Shown: positions 52,541 through 60,560 of the stretch, one piece after another | How positions within the stretch are numbered: position 1 is the first letter of the stretch | How the letters are laid out: each line of letters opens with the position of its first letter | From: Actinoplanes sp. NBRC 103695 | GTDB lineage: Bacteria > Actinomycetota > Actinomycetes > Mycobacteriales > Micromonosporaceae | Assembly (NCBI RefSeq): GCF_030269485.1 | Contig: NZ_BSTL01000001.1 | Span: 184,892-248,891, forward strand | Direction: 5' to 3' | Length of the DNA: 64,000 bases | Made by a program: the position numbers and the translations under genes | Notes under the pieces: generated by a model | Database searches by the model: none | Told to the model about the DNA's origin: nothing | Seen by the model: only the letters and a program-made list of their open reading frames with translations

Positions 52541-52566
52541 CTCAATTCGACTCGGGACAGGTCGAA
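52541..52566 (+). promoter_or_regulatory. FliA-like promoter match upstream of FIST gene
   Basis: CTCA (52541-52544), 16 bases, then GTCGAA (52561-52566) is one base from the pattern CTCA-N15-17-GCCGAA that I recall for Actinoplanes motility sigma promoters. The expected start of transcription is near 52573. Confidence 0.35.
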
Positions 52567-52573
52567 CGGGGAG

Positions 52574-53740
52574 ATGGGAACCCGAGATGTGGGGGCGGGT
52601 GGCATGTCGATGTTGTCAGAGGTCCGGAGCGGTCGCCGTGTTGCCGTGGCCTCAGCGGTGTCGCACCGCGCCGAGCCGGCGGCCGCCGTCGCGGACCTGG
52701 CCACGGCGCTGGGCCCGCACGCCGATCTGTATGCCGTGTTCGTGGCCCCGGGATACGAGCTCACCACACTGGGGTCCGCGCTCAGGGAGCATTTCGGCGA
52801 TCGGGTGATCGGATGTACCAGTTCGGGTAACATCTGCGCGTACGGCTACGACGGCCGCGGCATCACGGCCCTCGCCCTGACCGGTGGCGGGCTGGAGGCC
52901 CGGACGACCGTCGTCGGACCCCTCGATGACGCGCCCGCCGCGGTCGACGAGGCGAGTGGGCGACTGGCTGCGCTCCGGGCAGGACTCGACGGCCATGACG
53001 GATTCGCCATCCTGCTGACCGACGGTCTCGCCCGTAATGAGGATCTGCTCGCGGCCAGCCTGATGGCCACTCTCGGCGACGTGCCGGTCATCGGCGGGTC
53101 GGCCGGCGACGGCCTGGAGTTCCGGAGCGCCGCCGTCTATCACGACGGCGCCTTCCACCCGAACTACGCGACGGTGACGGTCGTCCGGCTGGACGCGCCG
53201 TTCCAACTCCTGCGGCTCCAGCATCACGAGGCCGGCGACACGGTTCTGGTGGCCACCGACGTCGAGCCCGAGCGGCGGATCATCCGGACGTTCAACGGCA
53301 GGCCGGCGGCCTCGGCGTACGCGGAGGCAGTGGGGGCCGACCTCGAGACGATCACCGCGGCGACGTTCTCGGAACACCCCCTGCTGCTGAGCGCGGCGGG
53401 CTCGAGCTGGATCCGTAGCGTCGCCCAGGTGGGGCCCGATAATACGCTGATCATGTTCGCCCGGGTCGAACTCGGTGATGTGCTCCGCGTGGGCTACTCG
53501 GCGGGGATCATGGAAAAGCTGCAACAGCGGCTCGGCTCCGTGGAGACCGAACTGGGCTCGCTCAGCGGCATGCTGGCCTTCGACTGCGTCCTGCGCAGGC
53601 TGGAGTCGGAGAACCTGGGTTTGTCGGGGCGCGTCGGCGAGGTGCTCGCCCGCTGCGGCGCGGTGGGTTTCAGCACGTACGGCGAGCAGTTCAACGGCAT
53701 GCACATGAATCAGACCCTGGTGGCCGTGGCCTTCGCCTGA
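52574..53740 (+). CDS. FIST domain sensor protein
   Basis: Up to 388 residues from ATG 52574; ATG 52604 (378 residues) is also possible and better placed behind a GGGGG ribosome site. FIST_N (GYELTTLGSALREHFGDRVIGCTSSGNICAYGYDG ... VIGGSAGDG) and FIST_C (FAFD-type FDCVLRRLESENLGLSGRVGEVLARCGAVGFSTYGEQFNGMHMNQTLVAVAF) are complete. FIST domains are thought to bind small ligands such as amino acids. The gene starts a three-gene unit with a multi-PAS kinase and a response regulator, so it probably feeds a signal to them. Confidence 0.92.
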   Translation: MGTRDVGAGGMSMLSEVRSGRRVAVASAVSHRAEPAAAVADLATALGPHADLYAVFVAPGYELTTLGSALREHFGDRVIGCTSSGNICAYGYDGRGITALALTGGGLEARTTVVGPLDDAPAAVDEASGRLAALRAGLDGHDGFAILLTDGLARNEDLLAASLMATLGDVPVIGGSAGDGLEFRSAAVYHDGAFHPNYATVTVVRLDAPFQLLRLQHHEAGDTVLVATDVEPERRIIRTFNGRPAASAYAEAVGADLETITAATFSEHPLLLSAAGSSWIRSVAQVGPDNTLIMFARVELGDVLRVGYSAGIMEKLQQRLGSVETELGSLSGMLAFDCVLRRLESENLGLSGRVGEVLARCGAVGFSTYGEQFNGMHMNQTLVAVAFA

Positions 53741-53761
53741 CCTGCTCGGAGGAGCCCTGAG

Positions 53762-55963
53762 ATGGACGTGCCGGTGCTGGCGGTGACCAGCGACGACGAG
53801 ATCGTGGCGCTGCGGCGGACGGTCGAGGAGCAGCGCCGCACGATCGCCGCGCTGGTGATCGCCGCCGAACGGCGCACGACGGCCGAACCGGACAGCGCGG
53901 CGCTCGCCACGTGGCAGCGGAATCAGGCACTGCAACGGCGGCTCGCCGAACGGTCCGACCGGGCCAGGGTGGCTGAGCAGATCCTCCGCGCGGTGATCGA
54001 TTCCATGGACGCGGGTCTTTGCATCCTCGACGGCGCCGGCTACATCGTCGACACCAACCAGATGTGGGACACCATGCTGGCACGGGTCAACGGCATGGCC
54101 ATCGGCGACGGATGCTTCTCCACCCTCGCCGACGGCCCCGCCGAGGGACTCGGTGACCTGCTCCGCGACGCTTCCACAGCGGTCCGGGAGGTCCTGACGG
54201 GCCGATCGGTGGAATCAGCCGGCACGCACCAGGTGGAGACCGACGAGGGACCGCGGTGGTGGCGGCTGCGGGTGGATCCCGTTCACGGGCACGGCGTGGC
54301 GCGCGCGGTCCTCACCATCACCGACGAGACCGCCGCCGAGCGTACGCAGGACGAACTGCGCCAGGCGACCCGCGACGCGTCGCTTCTCGCGCTGGTGGCC
54401 CAGCATATGAACGACGCGGTCGTGATCACCGACGAATCGGGCCGCATCGAGTGGATCAACAACGCCTTCACCGAGCTGAACGGCTACACCCTCGAGGAGG
54501 TGCTCGGCCGCCGGCGTACCGACCTGCTGGGCGTCGATCTGCTTCCCGGCACCGAGGAGAACGTCGCGGGCACGAAGGGCGCCATGGTCCTTCCGGATTT
54601 CGAGGCCCGCACGAAGGACGGGCGACGATGCTGGCTGAGTGTCGAGCTCTACCGGGTCGTCGACGACGATGGCGTCGTGCGGCGGGTAGGGGTGGAGCGG
54701 GACGTCACCGCGCGCATCAAGGCGGAGCGGGCGCGCCTGGCGGCCAAGGCGCGTGCCGAGGCGCTGGCGAATGAACTGTCGGTCGAGAAGGCCGTCCTGA
54801 CCGGGGTCATCTCGACCATCCCGCAGCTCATCTACTGGAAGGACGCCCAGGGCCGTTACCTGGGCCACAACGGCGCCTTCCTGGCCATGCGGGGCCTCGA
54901 TGCCGAGGTGGACCTGAACTGGAAGGCGGAGGGCGAGATCGGCGTCGTGGACGACCTCACGCCGGTGCTCACCGATCTCGAGGACCGGGTCCAGGGCAAC
55001 GGCGCACCGGTCATCGACCATCACGTCACCGTCATCGGTTCGGGGGACTCGCCCCGCAGCTTCCTGCTCAGCGTCCTTCCCCAGCCCGGCGCGGGCGGGG
55101 TGATCGGCATCGGGGCCGACGTCACCCACATCGGCGACCTGGAACGTCAGCTCAACCAGCACAACCGGCTGGAGGCCATCGGTCAGCTGGCCGCCGGGAT
55201 CGCGCACGAGATCAACACGCCGATCCAGTTCGTCTCGGACAACACCAGGTTCATCGAGCAGTCCTTCACCGATCTGCTCAGGCTGGTCACCGCCGTGCAG
55301 GAACGGTTCGGCGACAAGGACGAACAGATCACCGACCTGCTGCGCGACATCGACGCGGACTTCATGCTCGGCGAGGTGCCGAAGGCGCTGGGTGAGTCTC
55401 TCGAGGGTCTGGAACGGGTGGCTCAGATCGTCCGTGCGATGAAGGACTTCTCCCATCCCGGGCAGGGCCGCAGCGACGTCGACCTCAACCGGGCCGTCGA
55501 GAGCACCGCCCAGGTCGCCCGCAACGAATGGAAGTATCACGCCGAGCTCAGCCTGGACCTGGCCGGCGACGTCGGTCTCGTGCCGTGCTACGAGGGCGAG
55601 TTCAAGCAGGTCGTGCTCAATCTCATCGTCAACGCCGCACATGCCATCGAGGCCGCCGGCCCGCGTCCGGACGGAACGCTGGGGCACATCGGGATCCGCA
55701 CCGCCCGGGTGGGCGACGTCATCGAGGTGGCGGTGAGCGATGACGGCACCGGCATGGACGAGACGACACAGCACCGGATCTTCGATCCGTTCTTCACCAC
55801 CAAGGAGGTCGGCAAGGGCACCGGCCAGGGACTGAGCATGGCGTACTCGAGCATCGTGCAGAAGCACGGCGGCGCGATCCGGGTGGACTCCAGCCTCGGC
55901 GCCGGGACGACGTTCACGATCACCCTGCCCGTACGGGTGGAAACGGAAGGGGAGAACGCGTGA
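53762..55963 (+). CDS. Multi-PAS histidine kinase
   Basis: 733 residues without membrane helices. An N-terminal coiled coil (EEQRRTIAALVIAAERR) leads into three PAS-like domains (about 75-190, 215-330, 345-460; the second with DESGRIEWINNAFTELNGYTLEEVLGRR). The DHp region has the phospho-acceptor His in AAGIAHEINTPIQFVSDN and a long insertion before an HATPase with NLIVNAAHAIEAA, DDGTGMDE and GTGQGLSMAY. The DHp region is nearly the same as that of the kinase at 58315. Its stop overlaps the response regulator start (GTGA). Confidence 0.94.
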   Translation: MDVPVLAVTSDDEIVALRRTVEEQRRTIAALVIAAERRTTAEPDSAALATWQRNQALQRRLAERSDRARVAEQILRAVIDSMDAGLCILDGAGYIVDTNQMWDTMLARVNGMAIGDGCFSTLADGPAEGLGDLLRDASTAVREVLTGRSVESAGTHQVETDEGPRWWRLRVDPVHGHGVARAVLTITDETAAERTQDELRQATRDASLLALVAQHMNDAVVITDESGRIEWINNAFTELNGYTLEEVLGRRRTDLLGVDLLPGTEENVAGTKGAMVLPDFEARTKDGRRCWLSVELYRVVDDDGVVRRVGVERDVTARIKAERARLAAKARAEALANELSVEKAVLTGVISTIPQLIYWKDAQGRYLGHNGAFLAMRGLDAEVDLNWKAEGEIGVVDDLTPVLTDLEDRVQGNGAPVIDHHVTVIGSGDSPRSFLLSVLPQPGAGGVIGIGADVTHIGDLERQLNQHNRLEAIGQLAAGIAHEINTPIQFVSDNTRFIEQSFTDLLRLVTAVQERFGDKDEQITDLLRDIDADFMLGEVPKALGESLEGLERVAQIVRAMKDFSHPGQGRSDVDLNRAVESTAQVARNEWKYHAELSLDLAGDVGLVPCYEGEFKQVVLNLIVNAAHAIEAAGPRPDGTLGHIGIRTARVGDVIEVAVSDDGTGMDETTQHRIFDPFFTTKEVGKGTGQGLSMAYSSIVQKHGGAIRVDSSLGAGTTFTITLPVRVETEGENA

Positions 55964-57144
55964 CCACACAACCGGCCGGACGGCTGCCCCGGGTTCTGTT
56001 CGTCGACGACGAGCCCAACCTGCTCAACGGCCTGCGCCGCCAGCTTCGCCGCGACTTCGACGTGGTCACCGCCGTCGGCGCGGCCAACGGGTTGTTCTCG
56101 CTCGGGCGGGAGGATCCGTTCGAGGTCATCGTCTCGGACTTCCTCATGCCGGGCATCAACGGGGCGGAGTTCCTGACCCAGGTACGCAAGGCGGCGCCGG
56201 ACGCCACTCGGATGCTGCTCACCGGACACACCAATCTGGCCGACGCCGCGATCACGGTCAACCAGGGTGGCATCTTCCGGATGCTCCTCAAGCCGGTCGA
56301 CCAGGAGACGATCACCGAGGCGCTGAACGACTGCGTGGCGCAGCACCGCCTCGTCATCGGCGAGCGGGAGCTGCTGGAGAGGACGTTGCGAGGCAGCGTC
56401 GACGCCCTGATGGACGTGCTGTCGCTGGCGAACCCGGCGGCCTTCGCCCGGGCCACCCGGATGCGGCGCACGGCTGCCGTCATCCTGGACGCGGTCCCGG
56501 TCCCGGATCGGTGGGCCGTCGAGCTGGCGGTGCTGATGTCGCAACTCGGCGCCGTCTCCCTGCCCCCGGCGGTGGCGGCGAAGCTCGACGCCGGCGAACA
56601 GCTCAGCGATGCCGAGCAGCGCATGGTGGACGAGACGCCGGAGGTGGCCGAGCGGCTGATCAGCTCGATTCCCCGGCTGGAGTCGGTCGCCGCCGCCATC
56701 CGGCACGCGCGGAAGAACTTCGACGACACGGCCGACGGCGAGGACATTCCCTTCGGCGCCCGCCTGCTGCGTGTCGTCCAGGACTATGACGGGCTGGTCG
56801 GTGAGGGAAAGCCTACCCAGGTCGTGCAGCTGACGTTGCGATCCCGGCCGGGTCACTACGACCCGGCCATGCTGGATGCGCTCGCCGCCGCGGCGCAGGA
56901 CGACGGAGACATCGAGGCCAGCGCCGTCACCCTCGGCGACGTGGCGATCGGCATGGTGCTCGCGGCCGACGTGTGCAGCGGAAACGGCACTCTCCTGGTC
57001 AATGCCGGACAGGAGATGACCGTGAGCCTGATGAGCCGCCTGCGCAACTTCGCGGCGCTGGAGGGGGGCATCGCCGAGCCGCTCATCGTCTATCCGCCCG
57101 GCACCGAGTTCAGCGCCGCGCGGTCGCTCGCCAGCGCTCGATGA
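55960..57144 (+). CDS. Response regulator with degenerate HD-GYP domain
   Basis: 394 residues from GTG 55960. The receiver domain has DD (16-17), phospho-acceptor Asp60 in VSDFLMPG and Lys111. The second domain follows the HD-GYP layout but has lost the metal site: the HD pair is SQ (194-195, LMSQLG), the next His falls in DETPEVAERL, the HHE motif reads RHARKNFDD, and GYP is missing; VQDYDGL is kept. It should therefore not hydrolyse c-di-GMP but could still bind it or signal by dimerisation. The 3' end overlaps the convergent HDOD gene by 35 bases. Confidence 0.88.
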   Translation: MTTQPAGRLPRVLFVDDEPNLLNGLRRQLRRDFDVVTAVGAANGLFSLGREDPFEVIVSDFLMPGINGAEFLTQVRKAAPDATRMLLTGHTNLADAAITVNQGGIFRMLLKPVDQETITEALNDCVAQHRLVIGERELLERTLRGSVDALMDVLSLANPAAFARATRMRRTAAVILDAVPVPDRWAVELAVLMSQLGAVSLPPAVAAKLDAGEQLSDAEQRMVDETPEVAERLISSIPRLESVAAAIRHARKNFDDTADGEDIPFGARLLRVVQDYDGLVGEGKPTQVVQLTLRSRPGHYDPAMLDALAAAAQDDGDIEASAVTLGDVAIGMVLAADVCSGNGTLLVNAGQEMTVSLMSRLRNFAALEGGIAEPLIVYPPGTEFSAARSLASAR

Positions 57145-58318
57145 CCTCTCGCTCGCGCGGGCCGATCTCCACCTCCGCGGAACTCTCCACGGAGCCGCCG
57201 CAGATCGGTCCCAGCTCGGCCTCCACCACGTGATGCGCCAGAGCCACCGCGGAACTCGGGTCGACGACCGTGGGTGATGCCTCCAGGCCCGCGTGGCGAG
57301 CAACCGCGTCGACCACGGCGGGAGTGAGGCCCCAGAGGGTGAGCAGGTTCGCTCCGGCCTCGCTGTGGCACGTCCCGCAGCCGGCGCGCTCGACATCGTC
57401 GAGGGCCGGGTTCGGGCCGTCCTCGGTGCCGGGCGCGCTCTTGTCCCGCCAGGAGCGCAGGACATCCGGATAGGACTCCGGCCGTGACGACGCCAGCACC
57501 AACTGCCCCACCTCGTGCAGGAGGCCTGCCGTGAAGGCCGCATCCGCCCATGGCGCGGCACCGGCGAGCTGGCGCGCCAGACGGGACGTGTGCACCGAGT
57601 GGTCGGTCACCTCCTGAATCCATGTGGTGGACAGCACACCGCCCGGATCCAGGCCGCGAACCACAGCATGCATGAGTACGAGCCCACGCACCGTGTGCGT
57701 GCCGAGCATGACCACCGCCTGCACCACATCGCTGACCACGTTGCTCACCATGGAGGCCGACGAGTTCACCAGATGAAGCACCTTGGCGGCAGCCGCCGGA
57801 TCCTGCTCGATGATCGCGCCGACCGACTCGGGGGAGGGATCCTCCTCGTTCAGCGCCGAGATCAGCTGCACCACCAGTCCCGGCGGGCTCGGCAACGAGT
57901 CGACCATCGAGACGTCCCGGCGCGCCGACTCGTCGCCGGAGGCGGCCTGCGCGGCGATGAGCCGGTCCACGGTCTGCACCAACTGATCCCGGGCCGCCGG
58001 CTTGGTCAGGAACTGATGCGCCAGCGAGATGACGCGCAGCACGTCCTTCTCGCCGGTCTGCCCGGACAGGATCACCCGAGCGGTGGCCGGGTACAGCGTC
58101 TGCACCTTGCTCAGAAGTTGGCCGCCATCCATGTTCGGCATGCGGAAGTCGGACACCACGACGTTGCAACCGCGCGACTCCATCAAGGCCAGCGCTTCGG
58201 CTCCGCCCGCGGCGAAGGACATGTCCCAGCGTGCGCCCTCGCGGCGCAGCATGCGGCGGAGACCGTCGAGGATGCGTGGCTCGTCGTCGACGAAGACGAC
58301 ATGCGGTTTCCCGGTCAT
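57110..58318 (-). CDS. Response regulator with HDOD output domain
   Basis: 402 residues. Receiver domain with phospho-acceptor Asp57 in VVSDFRMPN and FLTKPAARDQ carrying the conserved Lys. The HDOD domain (about 140-340) shows the typical LPSPPGLVVQLISAL, EDPSPESVGAIIEQDPAAAAKVLHLVNSSA and AVVMLGTHTVRGLVLMHA segments and an LLHEVGQLVL remnant. HDOD proteins act in motility, c-di-GMP and stress signalling. The start overlaps the stop of the histidine kinase gene (ATGA 58315-58318), so that kinase is its likely partner. Confidence 0.92.
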   Translation of the reverse strand: MTGKPHVVFVDDEPRILDGLRRMLRREGARWDMSFAAGGAEALALMESRGCNVVVSDFRMPNMDGGQLLSKVQTLYPATARVILSGQTGEKDVLRVISLAHQFLTKPAARDQLVQTVDRLIAAQAASGDESARRDVSMVDSLPSPPGLVVQLISALNEEDPSPESVGAIIEQDPAAAAKVLHLVNSSASMVSNVVSDVVQAVVMLGTHTVRGLVLMHAVVRGLDPGGVLSTTWIQEVTDHSVHTSRLARQLAGAAPWADAAFTAGLLHEVGQLVLASSRPESYPDVLRSWRDKSAPGTEDGPNPALDDVERAGCGTCHSEAGANLLTLWGLTPAVVDAVARHAGLEASPTVVDPSSAVALAHHVVEAELGPICGGSVESSAEVEIGPREREVIERWRATARR

Positions 58319-60453
58319 ACCACTGCCTCCAGCTCGGTTGCCGGTTCAGGCGCCGAACCCTGCTCCTCGATCGGCAGGCGGACGGTGAAGACGGTTCCCG
58401 CGCCCGGTTCGCTGTGGAAGTCGATCGATCCCCGATGACGGTCCACCACGAGGTTCCGGGCCAATGCCAGGCCCTGGCCGGTGCCGCGACCGACCTCCTT
58501 GGTGGTGAAGAACGGATCGAAGACCTTGTCGGCGATCTCCGGCGGCACCCCGTTCCCGGTGTCCGCCACGCGCAGGACGACCGCGTCGCCGTCGAGCTCG
58601 GTGCTCACCCGGATCGTTCCGCGTCCCCGGTCTGCCGCCTCGATGGCGTGCGCGGCGTTCACCACGAGATTGAGCACCGTCTGGTTGATGTCACCGATGT
58701 GGCACCGCACCGGTGGCAGGTCCGCCAGGTCCATCTCGACGTCTGCCACGTACCTGAGCTCGTTGTCCGCGACGAGAAGCGTGTTCCGGACCATCTCGTT
58801 GAGATCGGCCGCGGTCATGGCTTCGACGCCGGGGTGGCCGAACGCCTTCATCGCCCGGACGATCGTGGCCACCCGGTCCAATCCCTCGAGTGACTCGCTC
58901 AGCGCCTTCGGCACCTCGGTGAGCATGAAGTCCGCGTCGATGTCGCGCAGCAGGTCGGTGATCTGTCCGCCCATGTCGCCGAACTGCTCCTGCACGGCGG
59001 TGACCAGGGTGAGCAGATCGGCGACCGACTCCTCGACGAAGCGGACGTTGTCCGAGACGAACTGGATCGGAGTGTTGATCTCGTGGGCGATTCCCGCTGC
59101 GAGGCGGCCGACCGACTCCAGCTTCTGTGCGTGCCGCAGCTCGAGTTCCAGCCGTCGGCGTTCCGAGACGTCCCGTGCGTTCAGGATGAGACTGCGGGTG
59201 CCGTCGTTCTCGGTGACGTACTCCACCAGCACCTCGAATTCCGTCCACGGGTCTGCCTCACGACCCCGCATGAGGCACACCTGGGGGCCGCTCGCTTCCG
59301 GCCCGAGCAACCGGCCGACCTGTTCGGGGTGGATGAGCCGGCGCAGATCACCGCCGACGAGATCCGCGACCGGGCAGGCCAGGAGCTTTTCCGCGGCCCG
59401 GTTGGCGAAGCGGATCACGCCGCGTTCGCCGGCCAGGATGAGGGCGTCCGGCGAGTTCTCCACCACGATGCTGAGCCGCGACCGGGTCAGCAGTTGATCC
59501 AGCGTCAGTGCCGCCTCGTCGGCCAGGGTCGACAGCGCGGCCGTCAGGTCGTCCGCCGGACGCCGGTCGAACACCGCGACCAGCAGGCCGAACACCTCAC
59601 CGCGTACGGCCAGCGGAACGGCCAGCAGACGATCCCGAGACGGCATGCCCGCGAGCGTGGTGAAACGGGCGGCGGCGCTGCCGGTGATCAGCGCCGAGCC
59701 GTTCGGTCGCAGGGCTGTGCGCACCTCCGGACCCAGCTCATCGAGGTCCATCCGACGGCCGGCGGTCTCCGGTCCGGACGCGCCGGCGTGCCCGATCACC
59801 CGGACGGCCCCGGCAACCATCGTCGTCACCAGCGCTCCGGTGACCCTCGCGTCGAGGCTGAGCGCCGCCTCCGCAGCGGCCCTCGCGGCCTGCCGGCGGT
59901 CGGTCACCGCGGCGAACGTCGCACCGGCGGTCGCGATCACCTGCTCCCGGGCCGAGGTGCGGTCGCGCGCCCGCATGCCTTGCGCCAGAGTGTGGTTGAT
60001 CGCCAGTCCGATCAGTGCCGTGACGCCGAGCGAGGCGGCATCCGAGGCCGGCACGTCGGCGAAGGCGGCACCCGAAACCACGATGGCGACGACCGCGCCC
60101 GCACCGAACAGCTGGGTCCTGAGCGTGCCGTACAGAGCCCGGAAGTTGATCCAGACGAAGAGCAGGCCGAAGGTGATGCCGTAGCCGGAGGAAGCGGCGA
60201 CGAGCCACACGCAGGGCGCCTCGAGCAGCCACGTCCACCAGGCGATTCGGCCGCGACGGTAGGCCACGCACAGACTGGTCTGAACGATCACGACGGCCGT
60301 CGCGACGAGCCACGGTGGGCCCATCTCGTCGCCGATGCCCAGGAAGCCGATCACCGACCAGATCAGGGAGAACAGCAGGAACAACAGGCGGACCTGCCCC
60401 AGCATGGAGCCTGGGTTCGCCCACAGCGACGGCAATCGGCTCAGCCGTTTCAC
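58315..60453 (-). CDS. Membrane sensor histidine kinase with PAS domain
   Basis: 712 residues. Five to six helices (about 18-165; LLFLLFSLIWSVIGFLG, ITFGLLFVWINFRALYG) form a MASE-like sensor. A GAF-like region follows (about 180-330), then a PAS domain (SIVVENSPDALILAGERGVIRFANRAAEKLL). The DHp phospho-acceptor is in AAGIAHEINTPIQFVSDNVRFVEES and the HATPase in NLVVNAAHAIEAA/GNGVPPE/GTGQGLALA. Start GTG 60453 has GGGAGGGG upstream. It pairs with the HDOD response regulator downstream. Confidence 0.93.
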   Translation of the reverse strand: MKRLSRLPSLWANPGSMLGQVRLLFLLFSLIWSVIGFLGIGDEMGPPWLVATAVVIVQTSLCVAYRRGRIAWWTWLLEAPCVWLVAASSGYGITFGLLFVWINFRALYGTLRTQLFGAGAVVAIVVSGAAFADVPASDAASLGVTALIGLAINHTLAQGMRARDRTSAREQVIATAGATFAAVTDRRQAARAAAEAALSLDARVTGALVTTMVAGAVRVIGHAGASGPETAGRRMDLDELGPEVRTALRPNGSALITGSAAARFTTLAGMPSRDRLLAVPLAVRGEVFGLLVAVFDRRPADDLTAALSTLADEAALTLDQLLTRSRLSIVVENSPDALILAGERGVIRFANRAAEKLLACPVADLVGGDLRRLIHPEQVGRLLGPEASGPQVCLMRGREADPWTEFEVLVEYVTENDGTRSLILNARDVSERRRLELELRHAQKLESVGRLAAGIAHEINTPIQFVSDNVRFVEESVADLLTLVTAVQEQFGDMGGQITDLLRDIDADFMLTEVPKALSESLEGLDRVATIVRAMKAFGHPGVEAMTAADLNEMVRNTLLVADNELRYVADVEMDLADLPPVRCHIGDINQTVLNLVVNAAHAIEAADRGRGTIRVSTELDGDAVVLRVADTGNGVPPEIADKVFDPFFTTKEVGRGTGQGLALARNLVVDRHRGSIDFHSEPGAGTVFTVRLPIEEQGSAPEPATELEAVV

Positions 60454-60494
60454 AGTCCCCTCCCGCGCTGGCTGACACAGGGTCCATCCTCATC

Positions 60495-60520
60495 ATCGGC
60501 AGGCGATTCCCGATACGGAG
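60495..60520 (-). promoter_or_regulatory. Weak FliA-like promoter match upstream of kinase gene
   Basis: On the minus strand CTCC (60520-60517), 16 bases and GCCGAT (60500-60495) differ at two positions from CTCA-N15-17-GCCGAA. It sits about 40 bases before the GTG at 60453. Confidence 0.25.
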
Positions 60521-60560
60521 GCTCATTGCCGAGCGGGTTTGCGCGGGATGCGGGACGGGG

